Below, piece after piece: positions 1 to 7,858 of a stretch of 16,672 nt of DNA. This DNA is from DATKEG01 sp035544515 (GTDB lineage Bacteria > Acidobacteriota > Vicinamibacteria > Fen-336), in the NCBI GenBank assembly GCA_035544515.1, contig DATKEG010000142.1, positions 1 to 16,672 of the forward strand, written 5' to 3'. The notes beneath the pieces are model-generated. The model worked only from the letters and a program-made list of their open reading frames with translations, ran no database searches and was not told the DNA's origin. Both the position numbers and the translations under genes were made by a program. Each line of letters begins with the position of its first letter. Position 1 is the stretch's first letter.

Positions 1-1221
1 CGCCAAGGTGGCGGGCGGCAGGGTCGGCTCGGGCGACGGGCTCTGGGTCACGGGGGCCTGGGGCCGGGTGGCCACGGCCACCACGGCCGCGGCCCGCACC
101 GCCCCCGCGCCGAGCCCGGCGCCCCACCACGCCGCGCGCCGTCGCGGGACCGCGGGCACGACTGCGGTCGCCACCGCGCTGCCCACCGCCGTGGGCACGC
201 GTCCGGGGACGGGCGTCGCGTGCCCCGTCCGCGGTCGAGCGAAGGGCGCCGGCGTGAGGGCGGGCGCGGTGGCGCCGGGCACGCGCGCGGGAATCCGCAC
301 CGTCGCTTCGCCCGGCGAGGCGGCGCGCGCCCACTCGACCGCCTCGCGCAGCTCGGCCGCCGACGCGTACCGCGCGTCGGGCTCCTTGGCCAGCGCGCGG
401 GCCAGGACGGCGACCATCGTGCCCGGGAGGCCGGCGGCCTCGGCGCCGTCGAGCGGAGGCGGGTCGTTCACCTGTTTGCGCAGCGTGGCGATGGGCGTCT
501 CGCCCTGGAAGGGGACGCGACCGGTGAAGATCTCGAAGAACACCACGCCCAGCGCGTAGACGTCGCTGCGATAGTCCACCTCCGTGCCCAGCGCCTGCTC
601 CGGGCTCATGTACTCCGGCGTGCCGATGACCTGCCCGGTCATGGTGACCCCGGTGGACTCGGAGTGCATCTGCTTCGCGATGCCGAAGTCCATCAGGCGC
701 ACGCGCCCCGCCCGGTCGCGCATGATGTTCGCGGTCTTCAGGTCGCGATGGACGATGCCGCCGTCGTGGATGGCCTGCAGCCCCGCCGCGAGCTGCAGCG
801 CGACGTCGAAGGCGTCCGGGGCGGGCAGGGCGCCGCGCTGGCGTATCTCCCGCTTGAGGTCCACCCCGTCCACCAGCTCCATGGTGATGAAGCAGAACTC
901 GCCGTCCTGCCCGAACTCGTGGATCGCGCACACGTTGGGGTGGCGGATCCGGCGGGCGAGCTTGATCTCCGAGCGGAAGCGCCGGGCCATCCCCTCCGCG
1001 CGCGCGAGGTCGGCGCGCAGGAGCTTGAGCACCACCAGCTCGTCGAGCTCCCGGTCTTGCGCCTTGTAGACGAGGCCCATGCCGCCACGGCCGAGCAGCT
1101 CCCGGATCTCGTACCGTCCCGCGATGACGGACCCGCGGGTGAGGCCCGACAGGCCGCGCCCGCAGTTGAAGCACATGTCGGCGGCATCGTCGTTCGTGGC
1201 CCGGCAGGAAGGGCAGATCAT
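1..1221 (-). CDS. Ser/Thr protein kinase with N-terminal zinc ribbon (3' end cut by window edge)
   Basis: This is a Hanks-type (PknB-like) kinase that phosphorylates Ser/Thr on partner proteins. The first 407 residues are present. Residues 3-20 form a zinc ribbon (C3, C6, C17, C20). The kinase domain starts near residue 37 with glycine loop GRGGMG (44-49), ATP-binding Lys66 in VVLK, catalytic HRD with Asp160, DFG with Asp178, and GTPEYMSPEQ at 200-209. All are intact, so the kinase should be active. A Pro/Ala/Thr-rich linker follows (about 300-358). A hydrophobic stretch after RRR near residue 360, with AWW at its start, is the likely single membrane span, although it carries one Arg in its middle. 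The sensor part beyond it lies outside the window. The start is the ATG at 1221, chosen because the zinc ribbon begins at residue 3. It is divergent from the ligase gene across 85 bp. The substrate is unknown. Confidence 0.93.
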   Translation of the reverse strand, partial: MICPSCRATNDDAADMCFNCGRGLSGLTRGSVIAGRYEIRELLGRGGMGLVYKAQDRELDELVVLKLLRADLARAEGMARRFRSEIKLARRIRHPNVCAIHEFGQDGEFCFITMELVDGVDLKREIRQRGALPAPDAFDVALQLAAGLQAIHDGGIVHRDLKTANIMRDRAGRVRLMDFGIAKQMHSESTGVTMTGQVIGTPEYMSPEQALGTEVDYRSDVYALGVVFFEIFTGRVPFQGETPIATLRKQVNDPPPLDGAEAAGLPGTMVAVLARALAKEPDARYASAAELREAVEWARAASPGEATVRIPARVPGATAPALTPAPFARPRTGHATPVPGRVPTAVGSAVATAVVPAVPRRRAAWWGAGLGAGAVRAAAVVAVATRPQAPVTQSPSPEPTLPPATLA

Positions 1222-1306
1222 GGACCGAGCGTGGCGGTGCCTGAACGATACTCCCGCGCCCCGCCGGCCTCAACCCGGCCGGCTCGCGGTACGCTGGACG
1301 GCACCC
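1222..1306. promoter_or_regulatory. Divergent intergenic region with a 7-bp hairpin
   Basis: This 85-bp gap separates the start codons of the kinase (minus) and the ligase (plus), so both promoters should lie here. It holds a perfect inverted repeat, GCCGGCC (1263-1269) and GGCCGGC (1277-1283), with a 7-nt loop. This could be an operator or a leader hairpin of the ligase mRNA, 23 bp before its ATG. I see no convincing -35/-10 pair. In such GC-rich DNA a 7-bp GC dyad can occur by chance. Confidence 0.3.
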
Positions 1307-2449
1307 ATGGCCCCACCCGCCGCGAGCGGCTTCCCGATCGAGCCTCCGGTCGAGCCCATGCTCGCCAAGCTCGCCTCCGAGCTGCCCGCCGGCGACGGGT
1401 GGCTCTTCGAGCCGACGTGGGACGGCTTCCGGGCCATCGTCTTCCGCGACGGCGACCACCTCTACACGCAGAGCCGGGACCTCAAGCCCCTCGACCGGTA
1501 CTTCCCCGAGCTGGCGCCCGCCTTCGTCGCGAGCCTGCCCGCGCGGTGCGTGGTGGACGGCGAGATCGTGATCGTGGGCCCGCGCGGGCTCGACTTCGAC
1601 GCGCTGCAGCTGCGCCTGCACCCGGCGGCCTCGCGCGTGGCGAAGCTCGCCGCCGCCTCGCCCGCGTCGTTCGTGGCCTTCGACCTCCTCGCGGAGGGCA
1701 GCCGCGACCTGCGCGCGAGCCCGCAGGCGACGCGCCGCGAGCGGCTCGCGCAGGCGCTCGGCGCCCTCTCCGGCCAGGTGCGCCTGACGCCCTGCACGCG
1801 CGACCGCGCGTTGGCGGGCGAGTGGTTCTCGCGCTTCGAGGGCGCGGGGCTCGACGGCGTGGTGGCCAAGCACGAGACGACCACCTATCAGCCCGGCAAG
1901 CGCGCCATGGTCAAGGTGAAGCACGCGCGCGCGGCCGAGTGCGTGGTGGCCGGCTTCCGCTGGCACAAGCAGGGCCCCGGCGCGCTCGTGGGCTCGCTGC
2001 TCCTCGGGTTGTACGACGACCGGGGCGCCCTGCATCACGTCGGCGTCACGTCGTCCTTCACCATGACCACGCGCCGCCTTCTCGCCCAGGAGCTGGCGCC
2101 CCTGCGCGAGAAGGCGCTCGACTCGCATCCCTGGCGCGCGTGGGCCGCGGCCGCGGACGGATCCACGCGGATGCCGGGCGGCCAGAGCCGCTGGAGCCAG
2201 GGCAAGGACCTCTCCTGGGAGCCGCTGCGCATCGAGCGCGTCTGCGAGGTGAAATACGACCACCTGCAGGGCGACCGATTCCGGCACGCGGCCACCTTCG
2301 CGCGCTGGCGACCCGACAAGCGGCCGGCGGACTGCCGTTACGACCAGCTCGAGGTCACGACTCCGGCGGAGCTGGCGCAGATCTTCGGGACGTCGCCCGG
2401 GGCTGGCTACCGCCAGCCCGGCTCTTCGTCCGGATCGAGCGGCTCCTGA
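1307..2449 (+). CDS. ligC: LigC-type ATP-dependent DNA ligase, catalytic lysine replaced by Thr
   Basis: The protein has 380 residues and the architecture of mycobacterial LigC: a nucleotidyltransferase domain (about 10-215) followed by an OB-fold domain. Such ligases seal nicks in repair after transferring AMP to an active-site lysine. Motif I normally reads KxDGxR. Here it is FEPTWDGFR, with Thr37 (ACG, 1415-1417) at the lysine position. The rest looks intact: motif III VVDGEIVIV (Glu86), motif IV LDGVVAK (Asp183, Lys188) and motif V MVKVKH (Lys203, Lys205). The C-terminal domain is full length, with RFRH and RWRPDK motifs. The frame stays open upstream to 1079, but the protein family begins near the ATG at 1307, which overlaps no other gene. 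It faces the Prim-Pol gene tail to tail with overlapping ends. As written it should be unable to self-adenylate; a base-calling error is the main alternative. Confidence 0.9.
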   Translation: MAPPAASGFPIEPPVEPMLAKLASELPAGDGWLFEPTWDGFRAIVFRDGDHLYTQSRDLKPLDRYFPELAPAFVASLPARCVVDGEIVIVGPRGLDFDALQLRLHPAASRVAKLAAASPASFVAFDLLAEGSRDLRASPQATRRERLAQALGALSGQVRLTPCTRDRALAGEWFSRFEGAGLDGVVAKHETTTYQPGKRAMVKVKHARAAECVVAGFRWHKQGPGALVGSLLLGLYDDRGALHHVGVTSSFTMTTRRLLAQELAPLREKALDSHPWRAWAAAADGSTRMPGGQSRWSQGKDLSWEPLRIERVCEVKYDHLQGDRFRHAATFARWRPDKRPADCRYDQLEVTTPAELAQIFGTSPGAGYRQPGSSSGSSGS

Positions 2450-3699
2450 GCCGGCCGCAGCGGCTCGGGTACGTGCTCGAGGTTCACGCGCACGCGGGTC
2501 CAGGTCCGGTGCCGTCCCCGCATGGAGTCCACCAGCACGTCGGCCGGGTGCAGGTGCGACGCGGCTTCGGGGTGGCGCGCCCTCCAGCGCTCGAGCCCGG
2601 CCCGCGCGTCCTCCTTCCGGTGGGCGCGGCAGATCTCGAGGAGCGGCCTGGCCGGCACGCGGCGCCCGGTCGGTGAGGGGCCGGCCTTGCGCTTGGACGG
2701 CTGCACGCGCGGCGGCTCGCCCGGCTGCTTCGCGTAGTGCGGCGGCCACGGCGCGTCGCCGAGCCCTTCCTTCTCCTGGCGGGCCGACAGCTCCAGCAGC
2801 GCCTCGAGCGAGCAGGGATGGCCGTCGATCGCGGCGTGCCGGTCCCCGATCGCCGCGAAGCGGGCGGGCATGGTCCGCAGGGTGAAGTCCTCCGGCCGGC
2901 AGTCGGCGAGCTCCTCCCAGGTCACCGGCGCCGACACGCGCGCGTCCGGCTTCGGACGCACGGAGTAGGCGCTGGCCACCGTGCGGTCCTTCGCGTTCTG
3001 GTTGTAGTCGAGGAAAACGCCGTGGCGCTCTTCCTTCCACCACCGGCTGGTGGCCAGCTTCGGCGCGCGGCGTTCCACCTCGCGGGCGAGGGCGAGCGCC
3101 GCGCGCCGCACCTGCGCGAACGACCAGCGGCGGTGCAGCCGCACGTTGACGTGGATCCCGCGCGAGCCCGAGGTCTTGGGCCAGCCCCGCAGGCCGAAAT
3201 CGGGCAGGGCCTCCCGCACCACGCCGGCCACGGCCACGAGCTGCGACCATTCCACGCCGGGCACGGGATCGAGGTCCACGCGCAGCTCGTCGGGGTGGTC
3301 GAGGTCCTCCGCGCGCACGGGGTGCGGGTGCAGCTCCAGGCAGCCGAGGTTGGCCATCCAGGCGAGGGTGGCCGCGTCGCGCGGCACGACCTCCTCGGCC
3401 GTGCGGCCGGACGGGAAGCTCAGCGCGACCACCTCGATCCAGTCCGGGCGCGAGGCGGGCGCGCGCTTCTGGTAGAAGAACTCACCGTGGATGCCGTCCG
3501 CGTAGCGCACGAGCACGTTCGGCCGTCCGCCCGCCCCGCGCAGCGCGCCCTCGGCCACGGCCAGGTAGTACTGGACGACCTCGAGCTTCGTGATGCCCGC
3601 TTCGGGGAAGTAGACCTTGTCCGGGTTCGAGATCGCCACCTCGCGGCCGGCGACCCGGAGAAGGGCGGGCCTGGGCTTGCTCCCCACGGCCAGGAGCAT
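2407..3699 (-). CDS. LigD-type primase-polymerase (Prim-PolC-like)
   Basis: This 430-residue protein is a stand-alone version of the archaeo-eukaryotic primase-type polymerase domain of LigD. Such enzymes fill short gaps with ribo- or deoxyribonucleotides during break or base-excision repair. The family opening ISNPDKVYFPEAG is at 23-35. The metal-binding pair Asp142/Asp144 lies in RVDLDP, the nucleotide-binding SGSRGIHV is at 177-184, and the third carboxylate Asp231 is in FLDYNQNAKDR. All catalytic residues are present. The polymerase fold ends near residue 300. About 130 further residues, basic then acidic, end with a segment resembling a tail (RTWTRVRVNL, then LDPDEEP) that I recall from other stand-alone Prim-Pols. 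The start ATG at 3699 was chosen because homology begins shortly after it; the frame is open further upstream but crosses the NagX gene. No Shine-Dalgarno sequence is visible, so it may be leaderless. No Ku gene is in the window. Confidence 0.93.
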   Translation of the reverse strand: MLLAVGSKPRPALLRVAGREVAISNPDKVYFPEAGITKLEVVQYYLAVAEGALRGAGGRPNVLVRYADGIHGEFFYQKRAPASRPDWIEVVALSFPSGRTAEEVVPRDAATLAWMANLGCLELHPHPVRAEDLDHPDELRVDLDPVPGVEWSQLVAVAGVVREALPDFGLRGWPKTSGSRGIHVNVRLHRRWSFAQVRRAALALAREVERRAPKLATSRWWKEERHGVFLDYNQNAKDRTVASAYSVRPKPDARVSAPVTWEELADCRPEDFTLRTMPARFAAIGDRHAAIDGHPCSLEALLELSARQEKEGLGDAPWPPHYAKQPGEPPRVQPSKRKAGPSPTGRRVPARPLLEICRAHRKEDARAGLERWRARHPEAASHLHPADVLVDSMRGRHRTWTRVRVNLEHVPEPLRPAQEPLDPDEEPGWR

Positions 3700-3729
3700 A
3701 ACGCCGTGGTACGGTACGCGCCGCCACCG

Positions 3730-4953
3730 ATGGAACGCTCCGGCCGCGTCCTCTCGATCGACGTGCTGCGCGGAGCCGACGTCTGGCTGATGCTCTTCGT
3801 GAACGAGATGGCCGGGGTGCGCCAGACGCCGGCCTTCCTGCTGCACAAGCCGCCGTCCGCGGACGGCCTGACGATCACGGACGTGGTGTTCCCGGCCTTC
3901 CTCTTCATCACCGGCATGGCCATTCCCCTGGCCCTCGGCGGCCGGCTCCGCCGCGGGGAGCCGCGCGCCGTCGTCTGGCGTCACGTGCTGGCCCGGACCG
4001 CGGCGCTGCTGGTGATCGGCGTGCTCATGGTCAACACCGAGCGCGCGAGCGAGACGGGCATTCTGCCCGCGCCGCTCTGGACGCTGCTCATGACCGTGGC
4101 CGTGGTCCTGCTGTGGATGACGCCCGAAGGTGCGAGCCGGCCGCGGGCGCGGCGGGCCTGGCAGGCGGCCGGCCTCGTGGTGCTGGCGGCCATCGTCTTC
4201 ATGTACAGGGCGGACGGCGGATCGGGCCTGGTGCAGCTGCGTCCGTCCTGGTGGGGCATCCTGGGCCTGATCGGCTGGGCCTACCTGGTGGCGGCCGCCG
4301 CCTACCTCCTGGCCGGCGATCGTCCCGCCGTCCTCACCGGCCTCGTCGCGCTCCTCTTCCTGGTGGCGCTGGCCGACGAGGCGGACGCGCTCGGCGCGCT
4401 CGTGGCCGCGCGACCCCTCGTCCATGTGGGCCGGTCCCTCGCCTCGCACGGCGCGCTCGCCCTGTCGGGTGCGGTGCTGACGCTCGCCCTCCTGCGGCAT
4501 CGCCGCGAAGGCGCGCCGCCCGAGCGCTTCGTCGCGCCCGCCCTCGCCTACGCCGCCGCGCTCGGCGCGGCCGGGCTGCTCCTCCACGCGCTGCACGACG
4601 TGCACCCGGCGTTCTGGATCAGCAAGGTCCGGGCGACGGCCGCCTGGTGCCTGCTCTCGGCCGCCCTCACCGTCCTGGCCTGGGCGGTGGCGTACGCGCT
4701 GGCCGACGTGCGCGGCTGGCGCCGCTGGCCGGCGACGGTCACCATGGCGGGCGAGAACGCGCTGGTCGCCTACCTGCTGGCGCCGTTCCTGCTCGCGGTG
4801 TTCGCCGTCCTGGGCTGGCTCCTGGGATGGAACCCCTACCACGCGGCGAGCGGCTCCCTGCCGCTGGGGCTGCTGCGGGCGGTCGTGTTCTCGTGGGCGG
4901 TCATCCGCCTCGCCGGCTGGATGCACGCGCGGGGCCTGCGTCTGCGTCTTTGA
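3730..4953 (+). CDS. nagX: NagX-like DUF5009 / HGSNAT-family membrane protein
   Basis: This 407-residue integral membrane protein has about ten hydrophobic spans. The family relates to lysosomal heparan-alpha-glucosaminide N-acetyltransferase, and bacterial members (NagX, COG4299) often lie in N-acetylglucosamine utilisation loci. Signature features are at the N terminus: SIDVLRG at 9-15, FVN with Asn25 (the conserved Asn of the family), His39 near the site of the catalytic histidine in HGSNAT, and GLTITDVVFPAFLFITG at 46-62. Compared with HGSNAT the His-to-Gly spacing is two residues longer, so its role is not certain. The C-terminal part carries the usual GENALVAYL. The start ATG at 3730 precedes the SIDVLRG motif closely. 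There is no clear ribosome binding site. It is first in a co-directional gene set with a ROK kinase, a SIS protein and a sugar-type transporter, which supports a sugar role. Confidence 0.85.
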   Translation: MERSGRVLSIDVLRGADVWLMLFVNEMAGVRQTPAFLLHKPPSADGLTITDVVFPAFLFITGMAIPLALGGRLRRGEPRAVVWRHVLARTAALLVIGVLMVNTERASETGILPAPLWTLLMTVAVVLLWMTPEGASRPRARRAWQAAGLVVLAAIVFMYRADGGSGLVQLRPSWWGILGLIGWAYLVAAAAYLLAGDRPAVLTGLVALLFLVALADEADALGALVAARPLVHVGRSLASHGALALSGAVLTLALLRHRREGAPPERFVAPALAYAAALGAAGLLLHALHDVHPAFWISKVRATAAWCLLSAALTVLAWAVAYALADVRGWRRWPATVTMAGENALVAYLLAPFLLAVFAVLGWLLGWNPYHAASGSLPLGLLRAVVFSWAVIRLAGWMHARGLRLRL

Positions 4954-4962
4954 CCCAGGGGA

Positions 4963-4991
4963 TTGACGGGGCCCGGGCGAGCGGTCAGGAT
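4963..4991 (+). promoter_or_regulatory. Candidate sigma70-type promoter for the ROK-SIS-MFS-MBL genes
   Basis: In the 56-bp gap before the ROK kinase, TTGACG (4963-4968, five of six consensus -35 bases) is followed after 17 bp by CAGGAT (4986-4991, three of six -10 bases). Transcription would begin near 4998, leaving a leader of about 12 nt. This fits the lack of a Shine-Dalgarno sequence before the ATG at 5010. The weak -10 keeps confidence low. Confidence 0.3.
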
Positions 4992-5009
4992 CGCGGGCCT
5001 CACCCCACC

Positions 5010-5903
5010 ATGAAGGCACTCGCCATAGACCTCGGCGGCACCAAGGCGGCGTTCGCGGTGGTCGACGCCGAGGGACGCATCCTGGCGAGGACGAAGCGAC
5101 CGTCCCACGACGGCGACGCCGCCCTCTCGTTCGAGGCGCTCGCCCGGACCGCCGGCGAGACCGTCGAAGCGGCCGGCCTCCGCTGGTCCGAGCTGGAGGG
5201 CGCCGGGGTGATCGTCCCCGGCATCTACGACGCCGCCACCGGGCGTGCCTGGGCGCCCAACCTCTGGGGCGACGCGCAGGTGGGCCTGCTCGAGGCCCTG
5301 GCGCCGCTCCTCCCGCTCCGGCTCACCATCGACAGCGACCGCTCGGGGTACGTGCTCGGGGAGAGCTGGCTCGGCGCCGCGCGGGGGTGCACCGACGCCG
5401 TGTTCCTCGGCGTGGGCACCGGCATCGGCGCCGGCCTCCTCTGCGGAGGCCGCGTGATCCGTGGCGCCGCCGGCATCGCCGGCGCCGTAGGCTGGTTCGC
5501 GACCGACCCCGCGTGGACGCCCCAGGGGACGCTGGGCTGCTGGGAGGCGCAGGCCGCCGCTCCCGCCCTGGCCCGCCGCACGGGCGCGCGCGACGGCAAG
5601 GAGGTCACGGACGCCGCGCGCAAGGGCGACGCCTCCGCGCGGCGCGCCGTGGAGGAGGCGGCGGCCGCCTTGGCGATGGGCATCGCCGACCTGATCAGCG
5701 CGCTCAACCCGCAGGTCGTCGTCCTCGGCGGCGGGCTGATGCTGGCCAACGACCTGTTCCTGGAGCCCATCCGCCGCGCCGTGCCGCGCTGGGCCCAGCC
5801 GATCGCCGCGCGCCAGTGCCGCATCGTGCCGTCCGCGCTGGGCCAGGACGCCGGCCTCCTCGGCGCCGCCCGCCTGGCGCTGTTCGAAGGCGCCCGTTCC
5901 TGA
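5010..5903 (+). CDS. ROK-family sugar kinase, zinc and ExGH motifs lost
   Basis: This 297-residue member of the ROK family (glucokinase, N-acetylglucosamine and N-acetylmannosamine kinases) would phosphorylate an imported sugar in the cytoplasm using ATP. It has the phosphate loop AIDLGGTKAA (5-14), the mid-domain GVIVPGIYD, and the catalytic-base motif as DSDRSGYVLGE with Asp110 kept; most relatives have NDAN here. A second ATP motif GVGTGIGAGL and the C-terminal LNPQVVVLGGGL are clear. The sugar-contact ExGH motif reads AVGW (159-162). The zinc motif, usually CxCGxxGCxE, is reduced to GCWE (176-179). The protein is therefore a divergent ROK subfamily member without the structural zinc, and its sugar cannot be assigned. 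The start ATG at 5010 lies just before the phosphate loop. The SIS gene follows after 9 bp. It has no N-terminal DNA-binding domain, so it is not a ROK repressor. Confidence 0.88.
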   Translation: MKALAIDLGGTKAAFAVVDAEGRILARTKRPSHDGDAALSFEALARTAGETVEAAGLRWSELEGAGVIVPGIYDAATGRAWAPNLWGDAQVGLLEALAPLLPLRLTIDSDRSGYVLGESWLGAARGCTDAVFLGVGTGIGAGLLCGGRVIRGAAGIAGAVGWFATDPAWTPQGTLGCWEAQAAAPALARRTGARDGKEVTDAARKGDASARRAVEEAAAALAMGIADLISALNPQVVVLGGGLMLANDLFLEPIRRAVPRWAQPIAARQCRIVPSALGQDAGLLGAARLALFEGARS

Positions 5904-5912
5904 AGGAGTCCC

Positions 5913-6671
5913 ATGTCCGCGACGGCGTACTACGACCGGATCACCACCGTGCTGGCGCGCATCCGTGAGACGCAGATGGCGCGCATCGAGCAGGCCGGCG
6001 AGGCGATCGCCGCCGCCATCCACGGCGGTGGCTTCGCCTTCCTCTACGGCAGCGGCCACTCCGTCATCCCGGTGATGGACGCGTTCCCGCGCTACGGCAG
6101 CTTCGTGGGCTTCGTCCCGCTCTACGACCCGCGCCTCATGTGGACCAACGTGGTCGGCGCGGGCGGCGCGCGCGAGCTCCTGTGGCTGGAGCGCAAGGAG
6201 GGCTACGCGCCGGTCTTCCTGCAGAGCTTCCCCCTGCGCCGCGGCGACTGCTTCGTCGTCTTCTCGCACGGGGGGCTCAACGCCGCGCCCATCGACGCCG
6301 CGCTGTACGCGCGCGAGCGGGGGCTCACGGTGGTCTCGGTCTCTTCCCTGGCCCACGCGGCCGTGGCGCGGCCGACGCACTTGTCCGGCCGCCGGCTCTC
6401 CGAGGTCGCGGACGTCGCCATCGACAACTGCGTGGCGCCCGAGGACAGCCAGGTGGACGTGGGACGGGTGGAGAAGTTGGCCGCCGCCTCGACCATGGCC
6501 GGCGTCCTGATCGCCATGTCGCTCGTGGCGGAGGCGGGCGCGCGGCTGGTGGCGCGGGGATACCCGCTCGACACCTTCGTCTCGCCGAACGTGCCGGGCG
6601 TCCGGCCGGACCACAACGCCGGCGTGTTCGAGGCGTACGCGCGGCGGCTCGCCGGGCGCGGCGCGCCCTGA
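5913..6671 (+). CDS. SIS-domain phosphosugar-binding protein (UPF0309/COG4821 type)
   Basis: This 252-residue protein consists of one SIS fold, which binds phosphosugars and in relatives isomerises or deaminates them. It begins with a helical segment (YYDRITTVLARIRETQ, 6-21) typical of the UPF0309 group. The first sugar-phosphate loop is LYGSGHSV (44-51), and the second Ser-rich site is FSHGGLNAAPID, where most relatives have SNSGxNxxPIE. The segment GRRLSEVADVAIDN and the C-terminal FVSPNVPG match the family pattern. AAGGAG at 5903-5908 is a good ribosome binding site 4 nt before the ATG and fixes the start. It follows the ROK kinase by 9 bp and precedes the transporter by 2 bp, so it most likely acts on the phosphorylated sugar made by the kinase. 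The actual reaction is not known for this family. Confidence 0.85.
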   Translation: MSATAYYDRITTVLARIRETQMARIEQAGEAIAAAIHGGGFAFLYGSGHSVIPVMDAFPRYGSFVGFVPLYDPRLMWTNVVGAGGARELLWLERKEGYAPVFLQSFPLRRGDCFVVFSHGGLNAAPIDAALYARERGLTVVSVSSLAHAAVARPTHLSGRRLSEVADVAIDNCVAPEDSQVDVGRVEKLAAASTMAGVLIAMSLVAEAGARLVARGYPLDTFVSPNVPGVRPDHNAGVFEAYARRLAGRGAP

Positions 6672-6673
6672 GC

Positions 6674-7858
6674 GTGCCCGCCGCGCCGTCCGCGGTTCGC
6701 TTCGCGGGACGAACCAGCGCCGCCGCCTACGCCGGGATGTTCCTCTTCGGCATCGTGATGGCGCTCCTGGGAGCGGTCCTGCCCGCCTTGTCGGAGCGGC
6801 TGCGCTTCGACCTGGCGCAGGTGGGCACGCTGTTCCTGGCCATGAACCTGTGCCTGCTCGCCACCAGCCTGGCCCTCGGTCCGCTCATGGACCGCCACGG
6901 CACGAAGCCCCCGCTCGTGGTGGGCCCCGTGCTCGTGGGCACGGCACTGGCCGTCCTGGCCACGGCCGGAGCGTACGTCCAGCTCCTCTGGGGCGTGGGC
7001 CTCCTCGGCGTGGGCGGAGCGGCGGTCAACAGCGCGGGCAACACGCTCATCGCGGACCTGCACGACGACCCGCGCGCGAAGAACGCCGCGCTGAACGTGC
7101 TCGGCGTGTTCTTCGGGTTCGGCGCCCTGCTCCTGCCCTTCGCGATCGGGCTGCTGCTGGAGGCCCTGGGCGTGGCGGGCATCCTGGCCGTGGCCGCGGG
7201 GTTGTGCCTGGTGGTCGCGGTCCACAACGGCATCGTCCCCTTCCCGCCGCCGAAGCACGCGCGCCGGGTGCCGCTGCGCGAGGCCGGCCGGTTCCTGCGC
7301 GATCCGTTCGTGCTCCTTCTCGCCGCCATGCTCTTCTTCGAATCGGCGAACGAGTTCATCGTGGGCGGGTACGTGTCCACGTTCCTGACCCGCGAGATGG
7401 GCCTGGGCGTGCGCCCGGCTTCGTGGGCGGTGGCCGCGTTCTGGGCCGCCTTGATGCTCGCGCGCGTGGCGCTCAGCCGGGTCGCGCTGCGCGTGAGCGG
7501 GCCGCGCATCGTCATCGGTTGCGCGCTCGCGTCGGCGGCGGGCATGGCCGTGCTGGCCTCGGCGCGCCAGTCGTGGGTGGCGGTCGCGGCCACGGTCTTC
7601 GTGGGCGCGGCGCTCTCCGGCATCTTCCCGACCGCGCTCGGCATCGTGGGGGCGCGCTACGCGGCCTATACGGGCACGGTCTTCGGCCTCCTGTTCACGG
7701 CCGCGCTGAGCGGCGGCGTGACCCTGCCCTGGCTCGCCGGGCTGTTGGCGGAGGCGCGTGGCCTGCGCTGGGCGCTCTGGCTCGTGGTGGGCTCGTTCCT
7801 CGCGGTCGCCGCGCTGCAGTGGGCGGCGGTGGCCCGGACGAGAGGAGAGAAGGCATGA
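6674..7858 (+). CDS. Major facilitator superfamily transporter, probable sugar permease
   Basis: This 394-residue inner-membrane carrier has about twelve hydrophobic spans. The first span is near residues 17-38 (AAAYAGMFLFGIVMALLGAV). The MFS motif A sits in the loop after span 2 as GPLMDRHGTKPP. A longer cytoplasmic loop with PPPKHARRVPLRE separates the two halves. The start is the GTG at 6674, 2 nt after the SIS stop codon, because the next in-frame ATG (6736) would remove most of the first span. The last codons overlap the next gene in an ATGA junction. The operon position beside a ROK kinase and a NagX-like protein suggests import of an amino sugar or similar sugar. No substrate-defining residue can be read from the sequence. 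Confidence 0.87.
   Translation: MPAAPSAVRFAGRTSAAAYAGMFLFGIVMALLGAVLPALSERLRFDLAQVGTLFLAMNLCLLATSLALGPLMDRHGTKPPLVVGPVLVGTALAVLATAGAYVQLLWGVGLLGVGGAAVNSAGNTLIADLHDDPRAKNAALNVLGVFFGFGALLLPFAIGLLLEALGVAGILAVAAGLCLVVAVHNGIVPFPPPKHARRVPLREAGRFLRDPFVLLLAAMLFFESANEFIVGGYVSTFLTREMGLGVRPASWAVAAFWAALMLARVALSRVALRVSGPRIVIGCALASAAGMAVLASARQSWVAVAATVFVGAALSGIFPTALGIVGARYAAYTGTVFGLLFTAALSGGVTLPWLAGLLAEARGLRWALWLVVGSFLAVAALQWAAVARTRGEKA

Noticed and set aside
220..2676. Long plus-strand open frame of 818 codons across the kinase and ligase genes
   Set aside because: It reads Arg/Ala/Gly/His-rich low-complexity sequence with no domain. It is antisense to an intact kinase and out of frame with the ligase, as expected from GC-rich shadows.
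1307..3699. Bacterial non-homologous end-joining cluster
   Set aside because: Ligase and polymerase are separate LigC/Prim-PolC-type proteins, and no Ku or LigD nuclease domain is present, so the gap-repair pair is the better reading.
3700..5019. Upstream extension of the Prim-Pol frame on the minus strand
   Set aside because: The extension is antisense to the NagX gene and consists of Arg/Gln/His-rich shadow sequence. Homology begins only after the Met at 3699.
4836..6614. Minus-strand open frame of 592 codons opposite the ROK and SIS genes
   Set aside because: The composition is typical of antisense frames in GC-rich genes, and both plus-strand genes are complete with clear motifs.
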